The notes under the pieces were generated by a model. The model ran no database searches. It saw only the letters and a program-made list of their open reading frames with translations, and had not been told where the DNA came from. DNA of 64,000 bases from Rhyzopertha dominica. Taxonomy: Eukaryota > Arthropoda > Insecta > Coleoptera > Bostrichidae. The stretch spans positions 3,720,001 to 3,784,000 of the forward strand of contig QCXZ01000001.1 of the NCBI GenBank assembly GCA_025024175.1, written 5' to 3'. Made by a program: the position numbers and the translations under genes. This document shows, in pieces, positions 1 to 11,440 of this stretch. Each line of letters opens with the position of its first letter. The stretch's first letter is position 1.

Positions 1-900
1 TTAACAAATTGCCAAAATTTGACCTTTGATTTTTATGAACACTTTCATAGTTATGGATGAAATTGACTGATATGAAAAACGGACATTTTTCTTCGCAGAT
101 ATCTCGATTCTTCGTAAGTCCCTTAACATGAGATTTATTCATCTTCTTCAAACACAAAATATTCAGCTTCAAGAGGGATTGTTACGTAAAATAGTCTTTC
201 TTTTGCCACACATGTGGATGTGTCTATTGTTGGACACTTTCTCTTTCTGAAGAAGATGGAAATAAAACCACCGAGACGTAATTGAAAATTATTGGTTGGT
301 TTTTAATTTTTTTATAACCTAACAACCATCATGAGTGAAAATCCAGAAGCTGATAATCAAATTAAATTTTGTTTACTGAAAGGTGTTCAGGCTGGCCAAT
401 CGATAAAACACTACAGCGCAATTAGCTTGTTTAGAAGTTATTTATTACACACACAGTTCGATTGACAATCCTTGTTACAAAGTAAAAAAAAAATTATGCT
501 AAATATTTCATTCATTTTACAAGTACTTGGGGAAAGTTNAGGATCCACTAAAGAAGATGTATGTTACATAATATCTAAGTTTGAAGCGTTTTTAATTGAA
601 TTGCGTGGCTTAAAAACAATTAGAACTCCTTAACTGTGCCACTTTCGATTCATTTAAGAAATCACTTATCTTTTCGAGTTCCTTGACCCGAAAAAACATC
701 TCCCTATTAATCATCACAGTAATACTAAAAAAAAAAACACTGGAAATGTTTCATATTAACACTTATTACACTTAAATCGTTTCCAGTATTCGAAAACACG
801 TTGCAATGAGCTTAGATATAGTGATGATTAAAATCCAGATGCGTTTATTTAACACAGCGTTGCACAACACCGTGTACTCTCTAAATTTAATTATACCACC
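1..900. other. AT-rich stretch, no gene recognised
   Basis: No open frame of note, RNA gene or clear repeat was seen here. A single N lies near 539. Confidence 0.5.
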
Positions 901-948
901 TATCGGTATTTTTCTAAATCACCCCATATTTCCTCCTTAATCACGTCC

Positions 949-1347
949 TTATCTCCGCAGATTGTTTTGCAGCATCCAATAAGACTGGTTCCATTCGGTT
1001 TTTTTCCCGGCAGATAAACTATTTTGTAATAGTCGATCGCCAGTGTTCGCCGGAGCATGTCTCCTTGCAAGCCGAAAAGGAAACCGGTGGTTCTGGCCCT
1101 TTGCAAGAGGCTTGTCATCCGTCACGTCAGGGCAGTGTACAAAAATGTGATTCGTGGTTTCTTCGCGGTTGCAGGTGCCCATTTGAAGCAGAGATCGCTG
1201 CTGGAGACCGGCAGGAGGCAGTCGTTGGGAACTGTGATACCTCATAGGGCTTCGGATTCGTTCTTGGACCCTAACCATGCGGCCATCTTGTTCAGGGACT
1301 CTAGAGGGGTGAGTATCCTTACGAATTTGCAGTTTCTCCAGTTTTAA
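949..1347 (-). pseudogene. GC-richer island with open frames, possible decayed LINE 3' end
   Basis: This stretch of about 400 bases is clearly richer in G+C than its AT-rich flanks and is open on the minus strand in two overlapping frames. One frame contains REETTNHIFVHCP, which resembles the Cys/His region that closes many non-LTR retrotransposon ORF2 proteins (the usual form is CGxxETTxHxxxxCP), but the expected first cysteine pair is not intact. The overlapping frame ends in a normal stop at 900-902 with plausible codon use. The plus strand is also open over part of it. A LINE remnant is my best reading; an unrecognised host exon is the alternative. Confidence 0.25.
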
Positions 1348-2284
1348 GATGCTAGTATCATCGTTATGTTACTTTCAAGTTTTTGGTAGACTTCTCTTTA
1401 GCAAATTTTTCGCCATTAGCAGCTTTTTTAAGGATTAAGTCAGTACTTGCTTGAGAAGGAAGTAAACTACATCAATAGCATTTTTAATAATGTTAAATGA
1501 GCCTGGAGATTGCGAGAATTATAATGTGGATAACAGCATGCTATTAACGGTATTATCCACCCGTCTGTGCTGGGAACCCGTGATTCTCTTATTAGTGGCC
1601 TGGAGATTATTAAAAATACATAGGGCATTTTGAAATTATAGTAATGCAACTCTCTTACCGTTTTTACAACCCTGCAATGCTATCTACCTTTCATTTACAT
1701 TGTGATTTTGCTTATTTCCAGTGCCGGCTTTAAGCCGTTTTAAAACTCGTTTTTTGTTTGTGTAGTGTATATTATTCTAAGTAGTTTTTAATCATTTCGT
1801 AATAAGAGGTTTTACATCGATCGTTTTTATTTACGTCTCAAAATGAATTGTACGTAGTTTTAGATGAGTAGCAACATTATTTTGCACAAGCAAAGTATAT
1901 CTATTTATAATGAAATTTGTAATCTAACTAGACAACATGCACATCTGCGCATTTTGTTTAATATGCAAACAAAAATCTCGCATTCCTAAATATTTTTATT
2001 TTGATTTTTAACATTCCTGTAATATTTATATCCTGTGAATATGTTGAATGCTGTGCTAGCCGAAAATTATAAACAATACATTTTAATATTTTTACAATCT
2101 CTTGACTATTGGAAACATGCGGTTAACGGTTAACATAACTGAATATGTAAATAAAAGACAAGTATTTTAAAAGAACATAATAAGAATGTATATTTTTTAT
2201 CTAAAGCTCTAAATACAAAAAAATAATTCCATACATCTATTATATTTTTACAAAAAAGTCTTAACAAGTTTACACCGACATAAC
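1348..2284. other. no gene recognised
   Basis: AT-rich sequence in which I see no supported coding, RNA or repeat feature. Confidence 0.4.
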
Positions 2285-3290
2285 TTAAATANANTAATTA
2301 ATTACATAACTATTTTCAATTTCAATAATATGCTTAATACAGTTTTTCCACAGTTCTTTCGTTATACTACTTACCTCTCTACCCACTAAATCTACAACTC
2401 CCGAACTTAAACGCGGACATGTATTGTTTCTTCGTATTCCTTTTTTAAGCGTACTCCACACTAATTCAATTGGGGGACGCAACTCGATATTGTTTAGGTA
2501 TGTTGAGATTTTTTATTATTGTCAACAGATCTTTTTTGGTAACTTTTCCATCCGGAAATGTAATCTTATTCTTTTTCATATAATCAATTATTTCTCTTTT
2601 TTATAGCTGATGTTGGCGCCTTGTTCATAAATTTTGAATGATAACTCGCATTATCCATGATTATAACAGATCCTGGCGCTAGCCCTGCTGAAAGCAAGTT
2701 TCAAAAAGTACAGAGTCTATGTCGCAATGGTAGTCAGCAGAACAATTTTGGATCTGTTTCGCTGACAGTAATAAGCCAGTTTCCACCCATTATAATAATA
2801 ATTCCTTTTCCTCTCGAAGGTGGTGCTTGCAGAACGCAGTTATTTGTCCCATCTGTCAGACCTTTTTTATCAAGTCGTGGGTGTCGTACCACCTTTCATC
2901 CAAATATACGATATTATGATTTTCTTGGCGGTACCTTCTGATTTCGTTTATATAATCCCATCTCATTCTTTTTAGTCGGGTTGATTCCATTATGGACAAA
3001 CGTTGGTTTAATGTACTATAATTAAAACCGATGCTCCTCAAGTATTTTCTGAACCACTCTTCGCAATAACTTATGTCATATTCTAATTCCAAAAGTATTA
3101 ATTTCAGACTTGCCGTAGTTGGAACTTGATTTTCCTTATACATCTGGTAAATCACTTTTTTAATTTCTATTCCAAGCTCTTTTGATATATTTAAAAATTT
3201 CTCCGAATTGCGTGAATTTCTTGAATTGCCTTTATTTTCAGTAATATCTCTCACAGTCGCGTAGTGGACACCAACAATTTCAGGTGTCAC
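2285..3290 (-). pseudogene. decayed DDE transposase (Tc1/IS630-like, DDE_3 type)
   Basis: Read on the minus strand, the fragments line up in the order of an insect DDE_3-type transposase. First comes an N-terminal helix-turn-helix-like stretch (GVHYATVRDI, near 3260-3290). The first catalytic Asp follows in YLDERWYDTH (near 2885-2915), then the second in SVIIMDNASYH (near 2650-2685). Last is ELVWSTLKKG (2430-2470), the region carrying the final acidic residue. The frame is broken by stops and shifts between 2480 and 2856, so no intact protein is possible. Two further minus frames at 3293-3716 may be its N-terminal extension, but I could not tie them to the family. Terminal inverted repeats were not located. 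Confidence 0.7.
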
Positions 3291-3719
3291 TGTTAACGGA
3301 GCACTGCACTCTTTTTTTTACCAAAAAATTGTATACATTTTTTATGATTTCTTTGGCATTTGGGTAAGGTAACGACGATTTTTCTTGTTTTCTTCAATTT
3401 GCACTTCCATGTCAGCGTCAGCAACTTCATTCTGAGCGGTACTCGGAGCAGCTTTTTCCCAAGGACGGAACATTTTGCGCTTCTTTTGTCTCGCACACAG
3501 AAATACTAAGACTGAATGGTAGTTTTGGTTTGACCGGTAGTGAACTTTAAATAATCCGACCCTGCTTAACCATCTTCCGAAAATCGGAACTAAATTTATG
3601 GTGATCCGGTTATTTGCGGTAACTTGTGAGGGGNCGCCTGCTGTTCGAGATGAAAGATAAATTTTATTGCAGGGTTGTAATAACGGTAAGAGAATTGCAT
3701 TACTATACACTGACAACGA

Positions 3720-4288
3720 TTAACTGTAGATTCTGGGGATTGAATGCGCACGATTTATTGAAAAAAGTTTTAATAACATACAGTAACGAATTTTTTCAGT
3801 TCTCTCTGGTAGATTTAGACACGCTTGAAACAACCAGAACTTATACGAATAGCAATTTCTTGTAATCTAGATTACTTCATTGTAAAGGCGCTTCAAGTAT
3901 ATAAAATTTTGCTTGTAGGAGATAAAATGGCGAACATTTTAAACATGCATTAAGATAGATTACGAGTTGTCGGAAGGATCGCCGTCACTATAAAACTCAA
4001 ACAAAAAAATTATTAATCTGATGCTTCGATGTAACCTTTCTCAAATACAACGAGAACCTCAAAATATCATCTAATCCGGGTTCAAACAAACTTTAAACAC
4101 TTCAGTAGTGATTTTTTTTAGTATTATATTGTATAGGATTCGGTTATATAATTGAATGCACATTATATTTCTTGTATGGAAGGAACAAATCCTCATTGTC
4201 TATGCTGGTAACACTTATTAATAACAAATACATTCTNCAANAAATCCATTAAACTTTCCAAAAATTACATGCCGGCTTCCAAATTCCT
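3720..4288. other. no gene recognised
   Basis: AT-rich sequence downstream (in minus sense) of the PHD exon. It may hold that gene's 3' untranslated region, but no clear boundary was seen. Confidence 0.3.
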
Positions 4289-4543
4289 TCATACACATTT
4301 TTCACACCTCCACCGAGAAACCATGTCTTCAAGTATCATCCAGCGGTGCAAGGCAGGAGTTATGCAGGCACACCTGAGGTGGTAGTAGGCATTGCACTGG
4401 CAGCATTTCATCAGGATACCGTAGAGATCCGTTACCATATTGCATTTAACACAAACGCTGTTTTCACTGACATTTATCAATGTACTGTTCGCCATCATGT
4501 CTGGCAGGTCCAAGACTGTGACGTTGGATAGCGTTTGAATCAC
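4289..4543 (-). CDS. terminal exon encoding a C-terminal PHD finger
   Basis: The exon opens after a good acceptor (minus-strand gatttgattttcag) and reads VIQTLSNVTVLDLPD onward for 84 residues to a TGA stop. Its last 50 residues carry a full C4HC3 zinc-ligand set: CVKC, then CCQC, the His of NAYYH, the Cys of LRC, and WRCEKC with the Trp two residues before the seventh ligand. This is the PHD-finger pattern. PHD fingers usually read histone H3 tails, so a nuclear chromatin role is likely but not shown. The finger ends one residue before the stop. The acceptor phase (0) matches the donor phase of the ZnF-UBP exon at 6631-7153, the nearest coding exon on this strand. They may be consecutive exons, but missed exons or separate genes remain possible. 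Confidence 0.65.
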   Translation of the reverse strand: MIQTLSNVTVLDLPDMMANSTLINVSENSVCVKCNMVTDLYGILMKCCQCNAYYHLRCACITPALHRWMILEDMVSRWRCEKCV

Positions 4544-5539
4544 CTGAAAATCAAATCGTGGTTAATTTTTTGAGAAAACGATGATAATGCTTGTTTTGAA
4601 ACAAAATTGTGAATGCTGGTGTTAGATCATTTAATGTGGTGGTTTTTTTTTTTAAATCGTATTGGACATAAACGCAAATAGTATGGCTTTATCACAAAGT
4701 AGTACACCAGACTCTGTCATTTGATGTATTTGGATTACCCTAGCCCTATGCCATTTAACGTTTTTTTTTTTAATCGTGATTATAATAAATTTTAGAATAG
4801 AAACAAAAACTCATATCATAAGGTGTGTTTTCAGTTTCATTTTAAAATCGCTATTCTAGGAATGTAATTCCAGTCCACTAAACGTAGCCAATCCAAATAT
4901 ACGCAAGTTTACGTTAGAATGTCCATTATTTAAATGAAAATAATGACCATCTTGCCTATATCAACACACAAGCAGCTTTAGTATTATAACTCGAGCAAAT
5001 TCAACATTCCGTTCTATACTGAACGATGGAACGAACGGATGCCGGCTATTTGGTAAAAAAATACAATGCTCGTAATTTGCGGATGGAAACTGAAATTACC
5101 CTTTGATTAATACTGATTATCAGTAACTGTACGTTTTTTTCTTGGTCATTCACTTCTAACGAGGTGTTACGCAAGCTTGACATAACCAATTACGTTTACA
5201 TATTACATAATCAAAAGTTGATTATTTACGAGTCAGGCTTAAAGCATATAAAAATCTGCAGTGTTATCTCATGTTTGGTTGTTTAAGTTTTTTATTGATT
5301 GTCAATTTACCAAATCTGTTATCAGACAAGAAAGATGTCCTATATTGAATGCGTATATGAATCTTTTGTAATATGTGTAAACACTGGTCATCACTAAAAA
5401 TTGATTCGCCCAATCAAATTAAATTGTTTTTTGTTATGGGATGCCGTCGTAGCCGGCGTATGATAGCTTTAACAAGCTGCAAGGGTACAAAAAAAAAACA
5501 AGTATTTTGGTGATTATTGCATTAGGGTAGTAGAAGCGC

Positions 5540-6560
5540 CGTAACACAGAATAGAAAGATATCCTGAAGATATAGCAGCTCAAGCTAATAGTGAAGAACT
5601 ACTTTATTACTACTTGAGAATAGCATGCATCAAAGGTAGCCTAATACGTGCAAAGAAAACTTACCTTTTGGCAGAACTGTCAAGCTGGTTTGTATTTAAA
5701 ATAGACACCTTGTGGAAATAGAGAATCGAATAAGGAACGTATCACGGGCATTATTTCAAAATTCAAAATCAACAAAGTCATACAAAACAATATCATAAAT
5801 GAATCAGGTTGCCTCGTGACTTTGAAAGGCTTGATCAATCTTAGTACAAGACCTCAAAATAAAGCAAAATTTGTAGGTGGCTTCTTGAAAAAATTTCCAA
5901 TTTATTAGAGAAGAAAAGTGACTTGCACCTAATTTCTGAAATTCCATTAAGTGTCCGGTCGCCACATTTTGAAATTTCGATTGATGATTAATATTCAACT
6001 ATTTGATGAAAATTTATGCTTGAAGCGATGGAAATGGGCTTACTTTGAATCTCTTCAGCCATTCCTTCCATCGTTACCTACTCAGGTGTGCCACCCTTCA
6101 ACAGGAACTAATAATTCTCCAAAAAATTGCAGACCACTGACAGATCATCAAAAGTTCAAAATTATGATTCATGAATGTTTAAGACTGTCCCCGATATTTA
6201 GTGAGGTTTCATCTGATACTTTACAAATCAAATCCCTTGTCGTTAGCAATAATATAATTCGCGAAAGGACTAATTTTCAAAATGACGTAGTGACCCAAAA
6301 CCTAGTGGACAATATGACCAATAGAATAGAAGCGGTGAACACTAATTTCGGTATTAGTAGTGGCTCGAAGACAAATGAGGAATTTAATCAAAGATGAAGT
6401 GCTGATTCACAAGATTTAGGCATTGAACAAAAAGTTGCTAAGACTAAGAATAAAGTTACAATACTTTCTGATATTAAAATACCAGAGAGGCACCTGTCTC
6501 TAATAAAAAAAGCTTGCAATACGTTTGAAGCCACAACCAACAACTGTTTGGGAACATCAT
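5540..6560 (+). pseudogene. decayed unidentified reading frame, intronless
   Basis: Coding-like sequence runs along the plus strand for about 1 kb, broken by several stops and frame shifts. Recognisable pieces in order are YPEDIAAQANSEELLYYYLR (near 5560), LAELSSWFVFKID (5670), LVTLKGLINLSTRPQNKAKF (5810-5870), LHLISEIPLSVRSPHFEIS (5920-5975) and LTDHQKFKIMIHECLRL (6135-6185). The last open segment ends at a TGA at 6395-6397, with the frame continuing to a stop near 6558. I do not recognise the family. No introns are evident, which fits a processed pseudogene or a transposon ORF. It lies antisense within the interval between the ZnF-UBP and PHD exons. Confidence 0.35.
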
Positions 6561-6630
6561 AGAGTAGAAGCCGACTTAAAAGAATATAGTCGACTATTTT
6601 TTACCGACATTTATTGAAGTTGCCATTTAC

Positions 6631-7153
6631 CTTCTTGTGATACAGAAACTGCTTGCACTGCAGGCCATTCACCAAAATCTCGAGAGCCCTGGTATCATTG
6701 TTGGGCAAAGCGACGTACGAATTGCAAAGATAACACCACACCTTCCAGGTGCACATGTCGACCACAAGGGCGTGCTTCCTTCCCGTAGCCTGGAAATGAT
6801 CCATCGCATGCCTGTTCTTCTTTCTTCCACAAGCCTGGTTCCCGCATGCAAGGCACATCCAGAGCAAGTCGATACACACGCCTGATAAGGTCGCGTCGTT
6901 TTTGTTTCCTGCAGGCTGGTTGCATTTCTCGCATTCAATCTCAAACACCGTAACTGTTGAGAGGTTGTCGAATTCGACGCTTTCGGAGATGTGTTGGCAT
7001 GCCATCGCTGCTAGATGTGAACTGAATACGTTTGGGAGTTGGCTCTTTTTGTTTCGGAGGAAAAAACGTAGTTTTTCTATGAGCAGGTTTTGGGACCTTG
7101 ATGCTTGCACATTTATCGTAGAAATGGTCGTATTTATTAGCTTGTTTCCACAA
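6631..7153 (-). CDS. ZnF-UBP (USP16/45-like ubiquitin-binding zinc finger) exon
   Basis: The exon encodes a ZnF-UBP domain with every expected ligand visible: ACQH at its start, CEKC, LWMCLACG, ACGR, HAMDHF, KHAL and CYLC. The arrangement and WKVWCYLC most resemble the N-terminal zinc finger of the deubiquitinases USP16 and USP45. In that family it binds the free C-terminus of ubiquitin. A catalytic USP domain (Cys and His boxes) is not seen in this window. The exon starts after minus-strand aaatcag at 7154-7160 and ends at AAGAAG|gtaaat (donor at 6629-6630, phase 0). Frames disagree: residues before the domain read best in one frame (KVPKPAHRKTTFFPPKQ) and the domain in another, so a one-base shift sits near 7000-7015. 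That is a sequencing indel, a pseudogene mutation or an internal start. Confidence 0.65.
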
Positions 7154-7184
7154 CTGATTTAGAATAATACACTTTTAATTTTGG

Positions 7185-7794
7185 AACTACATACCCCGGA
7201 TTTTGGAAGACATCGAGAGTAACTCCTGTATATAAATCGGGTGATCGAGGGGATATCTCAAATTACCGACCCATTTCATAGCTTTGTAATTTCTGTTAAA
7301 TTTTCGAGTCTTTATTATACCATCAAATTTTTGAAGCCACGAAGCTTATGCTATCTGAAAAACAATATGGTTCTATAAAAAACGATCTACTTTAACAAAC
7401 TTAGCTGTATTTACTCAATTCATTTGTGAGGAGGTTGACAGGGGCGGACAAGCTGATGCCATATATACGGACCTATCGAAGGCATTTGATAAGGTGAACC
7501 ACTCCATTCTTATATCCAAACTGAATCGCTTATTTGGATTTTCTCCAAAATTAACTGATTTGTTAGAATCGTACTTTTATTCCTGAATTTGGAGTTCTTC
7601 AGGGTTCTAATCTGGGCCCGCTTCTCTTTCTACTGTTCATTAATGATATCTTTCAATCAATATCATCGAGTGCGTTATTATATGCAGATGACTTAAAGAT
7701 TTACAGTACTGTCAACTATGAGACGGATGCTAAGGCCTTACAAAATGATTTGGTAAGGGTCTCTGAGTGGTGCCGTTGTAACGAGCTGGCACTA

Positions 7795-7796
<2 letters not shown>
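7185..7796 (+). mobile_element. outer LINE, 5' part (reverse transcriptase), interrupted
   Basis: A plus-strand non-LTR reverse transcriptase in a decayed frame. The pieces are a WKTSRVTPVYKSGDRGDISN-type motif (near 7200-7265), SEKQYGSIKN (7355), TDLSKAFDKVNH-like sequence with a frame shift (7470-7505), GVLQGSNLGPLLFLLFINDI (7595-7650) and the catalytic LLYADDLKIYS (7675-7705). The element is cut after CNELALN at about 7796 by an antisense LINE and resumes near 9246. Its 5' end is truncated at about 7185, only about 30 bases from the ZnF-UBP exon. Confidence 0.85.
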
Positions 7797-7825
<29 letters not shown>

Positions 7826-7826
7826 G
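7796..7826. repeat. (AAT)n microsatellite, 3' tail of the inner LINE
   Basis: About ten AAT units directly follow, in minus-strand sense, the end of the inner LINE and mark its insertion edge. Confidence 0.9.
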
Positions 7827-9245
7827 TATATTTCATTCCAACAGACCTAAAGTCTACAAAAGAATAATAGTTACAAAACATAATTCTTACACCTACGTAC
7901 AAATGACTCAAATGGCGATACAAAAATATCAACACTTCTACATATTTCATTATATAATCTACAATCGGAGAGTGAAAATGATGGCTAGTCCGTGAAGGAC
8001 AAACATAAAATGTTACACAAGATCTTGAATTCACTCTTGGCACTAAGAAAGCTAATCTACACAATAATGTACTAACAATGCGACCATGTACAATTTTATA
8101 CAAAAAAGTTATAGCATAAAGATTTCGCCGAAAACTTAATGAATGCAACTCAAATTCGGCATACAGAGTCGAAGACGGACAATCAAAAGGGGGATATAGG
8201 TTAAATTTCTTATAATATAAGTATCTACAGAATTTCTTTTGTATACGTTCAATCTGAGTAGCATAAACTGCATAACCAGGACACCAAACTACTGAACAGT
8301 ACTCTAGTTTAGAAATGCACAATACAGTTTCAAAATACAAGAAATGTTATTGAAATCCCTAGTTTGTCGCTTAATATACTCCACTGCTCTAATAGCATCA
8401 CCACACATTTGCTCTATATGTAAGTTAAATGAGAGAGAACTATCGAAAGTGATTCCCAAATCTTTTATTTGAGATACACGTTCCAACTCAGTACCGTTAA
8501 CACTGTAATGAAAAACAATTGGATTCTGATTCCTACAGAANGAAATAATTTTACATTTAACAATATTTAGATTCATTTTGTTCTCTGCACACCAGAGAGA
8601 AAACTGTTCTAGATCATTTTGCATCGCAGTACAATCATCAACAGATTTTATGCATCTTACAATTTTCAAATCATCTGCGTACACCAATACATGCGACTTA
8701 AATATAGAAAATACGTCGTTGAAGAAGGACAAAAACAAAAGTGGTCCTAAATTGGAACCTTGCACTACTCCACTACATGTTTAAAATGGCTTTGATTTAT
8801 AACCTAAATATTCAACATATTGAAATCGTGCTGTCAACAAAGAATTAAGAAACAGTATCAAAGAATCACATAAGCCGTAACTTTGTAATCTCCGCAATAA
8901 AATGCAATGATCGACAACATCAAAAGCTTTTGATAGATCTGTATAAATAACATCAGTTTGTAACTTATTTTCTAAATTATCAGAAAGCAGTTGCGTGTAT
9001 TCACATAAATTGGTTGCAGTAGATTTACCCTTTATAAAACCGTGTTGACCTTCGTTTATAAATATGTGCATGTGGTTATATAGATACTGTGCAAAAATTT
9101 TGGCGAAATTGCAGCTTATGGCTACTGCTCTATAATTTTTAACATTACTTCGATCTCCGGACTTGAAAACCGGAAAAACCTTGGAATTCTTCCAGACATT
9201 TGGATAAATACCTGTAAATATTAACAAGTGTAAGGCTATATCTTT
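7797..9245 (-). mobile_element. inner LINE inserted head-on into the outer LINE
   Basis: A minus-strand non-LTR element truncated at its 5' end (about 9245). Its decayed ORF2 reads GIYPNVWKNSKVFPVFKSGD, QHGFIKGKSTATNL, TDVIYTDLSKAFDVVDH, then GSNLGPLLFLSFFNDVF, the catalytic VLVYADDLKI, LGITFDSSLSF and the C-terminal RIQKKFCRYLYYKKF. It ends in an (ATT)n tail, seen as (AAT)n on the plus strand at 7796-7826. Frames are broken near 8340 and 8770. The tail and the 5' cut coincide with the two edges of the gap in the plus-strand LINE, so it inserted later. The two share motifs but are clearly different copies. Confidence 0.85.
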
Positions 9246-10002
9246 CACCAAGAGAATTTCTCCAATTCTGTATCAGTACACTATCGATGAAAACGTCTTA
9301 ATGAGTGTAGTGACCATTAAAGATCTTGGGGTTATCTTGGATTCCAGGTTGACTTATACTGCAGATATTATAAACAGAATTTTAGAGTATCTCAAGATAC
9401 TGGGTTTTGTGATCAGAAATTGTAGGTCCTTTACTAAAGTTAAATCTATATCTACGCTGTATATAGCCCTAGTTCGATCTAGATTGGCGTACTGTTCCTT
9501 AATCTGGGGTCCGACGTATGCTGTATGCTGTAGAAAGGGTTCAGAGACGCTGTTTAAAATTTATACATATGAAANCTTTTGGCACTTATCCTGTGCGAGG
9601 CGCCGATCATGCTAGACTCCTGAGCAGTGTTGGCTTAATTAGAAGTCTAGAGAGCAGAAGGCGCTGTGGAGCCGTTACGTTTTTGTACAAGATTTGGCAT
9701 AATCAGATTGATGCGCCTGACCTACTACATAAACTTAATATGGTAGTACCCCGTATGCAGTCGCGGCAAAGCTTTGTCTTTTTTCTGCAATGAGCTCGAA
9801 CCAACCTATTATACACCTCACCTGTATTTAAAATGTGCCAATGCTTTAACGCCATTTTTCACGTATGTGATATAATTTTTATACGCTGGCGCGTGTTGTA
9901 GAAGTGGTGACGAACTTCTACAACTAGTTAAGGGTATTTCTTTTATATGTAATACCTACATTTTTTTTGTCCTTTATATGGATACATCTGTTGGACGGAT
10001 AA

Positions 10003-10066
<64 letters not shown>
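9246..10066 (+). mobile_element. outer LINE, 3' part with (ATT)n tail
   Basis: The outer plus-strand LINE resumes here with SFTKRISPILYQYTID (near 9241-9290), VVTIKDLGVILDSRLTY (9310-9355), LVRSRLAYCSLIWGPTY (9470-9520) and VERVQRRCLKFIHMK (9528-9572). The frame changes near 9525 and then runs to a TGA at 9791-9793. A 3' untranslated stretch of about 200 bases leads into an (ATT)n tail at 10003-10066. The C-terminal motif RVQRRCLKF is the region shared by jockey/CR1/I-related LINEs; I cannot assign the clade more closely. Confidence 0.85.
10003..10066. repeat. (ATT)n microsatellite, 3' tail of the outer LINE
   Basis: About 21 ATT units end the plus-strand LINE, matching in type the tail of the inner LINE. 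Confidence 0.95.
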
Positions 10067-10067
<1 letters not shown>

Positions 10068-10869
10068 TCCTAAATATAATGTCGCTTTAACGAATTTCGT
10101 TTAGTCAATTCTTCAATGTTACTTAGTTCGTTGTTAAACACCTTTGATTTTAAGTATACGCAACAAATAAAAGTTTGTTAATGTTAAATCGAGAGAGCTA
10201 TGTGGGTAGCCAGTGTTCTACCTGCGTCCAATCCATCTTTTAAGTAAAATTACATACGATTTCGAATAAGTTGCAGAATTAACAATTATTAAAGTGTGTA
10301 ATCAAAGATTATGGAAAAACAGCTCAATGTTGATGCTTTCTCAGAGTTACTCGATTAAAGTAGATTACTTATGATATATTTCTCCTAAACTTATAAGGTT
10401 TTATTCGACAGTAAAATATTAAACACACATATTTCCTAAATAATTCCTTCAATGCCAAAGAGCTTAAACCTTGTCTTTTAAATTATGACCCAGAACTTGG
10501 TATTTGTGATTATTTATAAATTTTAATATGACTGTAATTAAGATCATTAAAAAATCTTTTAAGAAAGGTTCTCTTGGTTTGAGTCCTTTAATTTTGCTCG
10601 GGTACTTGTAGAGCCTACTAGAGTTACTAGCACATCAAGCACGTTAATTGATCCACTGTTTGTTGCTAACAGTAATTTTTTGTCTTTATATGGAACTATT
10701 TGCGCAGATGGTGTTTTGTCAATGATTTCTAGAACTACCATGGAACGACATTTTTGAGTACGCGGTATTGACAATAAAGATTACCATGCTGAATGATTTT
10801 ATATTGCAACTTTTTAGTAAACATGCGCCTTTTGTGTCACGTCGTGTAACCAAAGCAAGGGGGCGCCAT
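10067..10869. other. no gene recognised
   Basis: AT-rich sequence between two LINE pieces. A 71-residue minus-strand frame at 10559-10774 matches nothing I recognise. Confidence 0.35.
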
Positions 10870-11440
10870 GGCTTACACGACAAGTAAAAAATCTAATGAA
10901 GCGAATAGAAATTGCCTTACAACGATTTAGGAGGTCACGTTTAGAGAATGATTGGAATTCGTATAAAATAATACGTAACAGAACTGTTTCATCTACACGA
11001 AAGTCTAAACGGCATTACCTGCGTTTTAGTCAGCAATAATCAACAATCTTATAAAGCATGGAATGCTCTAAAGTCATTCTCTGTGTATCAGCCTACTGTG
11101 CACTCGATTCCTGAACATCTGGCTGACCCTGATGAAATTAATGACTATTTTTGCAAATTTTTTCAAGATAACAGTCTAATGAATTGATTGCATATTATCA
11201 AGGTAATTGTTTGAAATACAATCTTAACTTGTGCTTTGTGTTCAATCATGTCTAAGGCATGAGTCTGGCTATGTTGAGATATACTGCAGTACTCACATTA
11301 ATATCTACATTATGCATATAATTAATTGTTGCATTGAGAAGTTCTATTTTCCACTTGCTTGGAAAACTGCAGTAGGATTGCCGTTGCCTAAAAAATCAAA
11401 CACTGCTAGTTTGGAATGTATATTCGGAGTATTTGCAACT
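10870..11440 (+). mobile_element. LINE ORF2 fragment, linker and start of reverse transcriptase
   Basis: Broken plus-strand frames carry ALQRFRRSRLENDWNSYKII and RKSKRHYLRF (10910-11030), then SYKAWNALKSFSV (11050-11090), HLADPDEINDYFCKFFQD (11115-11170) and FPLAWKTAVGLPLPKK (11345-11395). This is the usual order of the endonuclease-to-RT linker and first RT motif in jockey/CR1-type LINEs. The catalytic region is missing. It is distinct in sequence from the nested LINE pair upstream. Confidence 0.7.

Noticed and set aside
1057..1347. Plus-strand ORF of 96 codons
   Set aside because: It is antisense to the minus-strand frames of the same GC-rich island, and its composition does not look like a protein.
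5804..5998. Minus-strand ORF between the PHD and ZnF-UBP exons, possible extra exon
   Set aside because: It is the antisense of the decayed plus-strand sequence and has no sensible splice borders.
6637..7162. Plus-strand ORFs over the ZnF-UBP exon
   Set aside because: Shadows of the minus-strand zinc-finger frame.
7750..7995. Plus-strand ORF of 81 codons with an Asn run
   Set aside because: It reads across the LINE insertion edge and the (AAT)n tail; the Asn run is the microsatellite.
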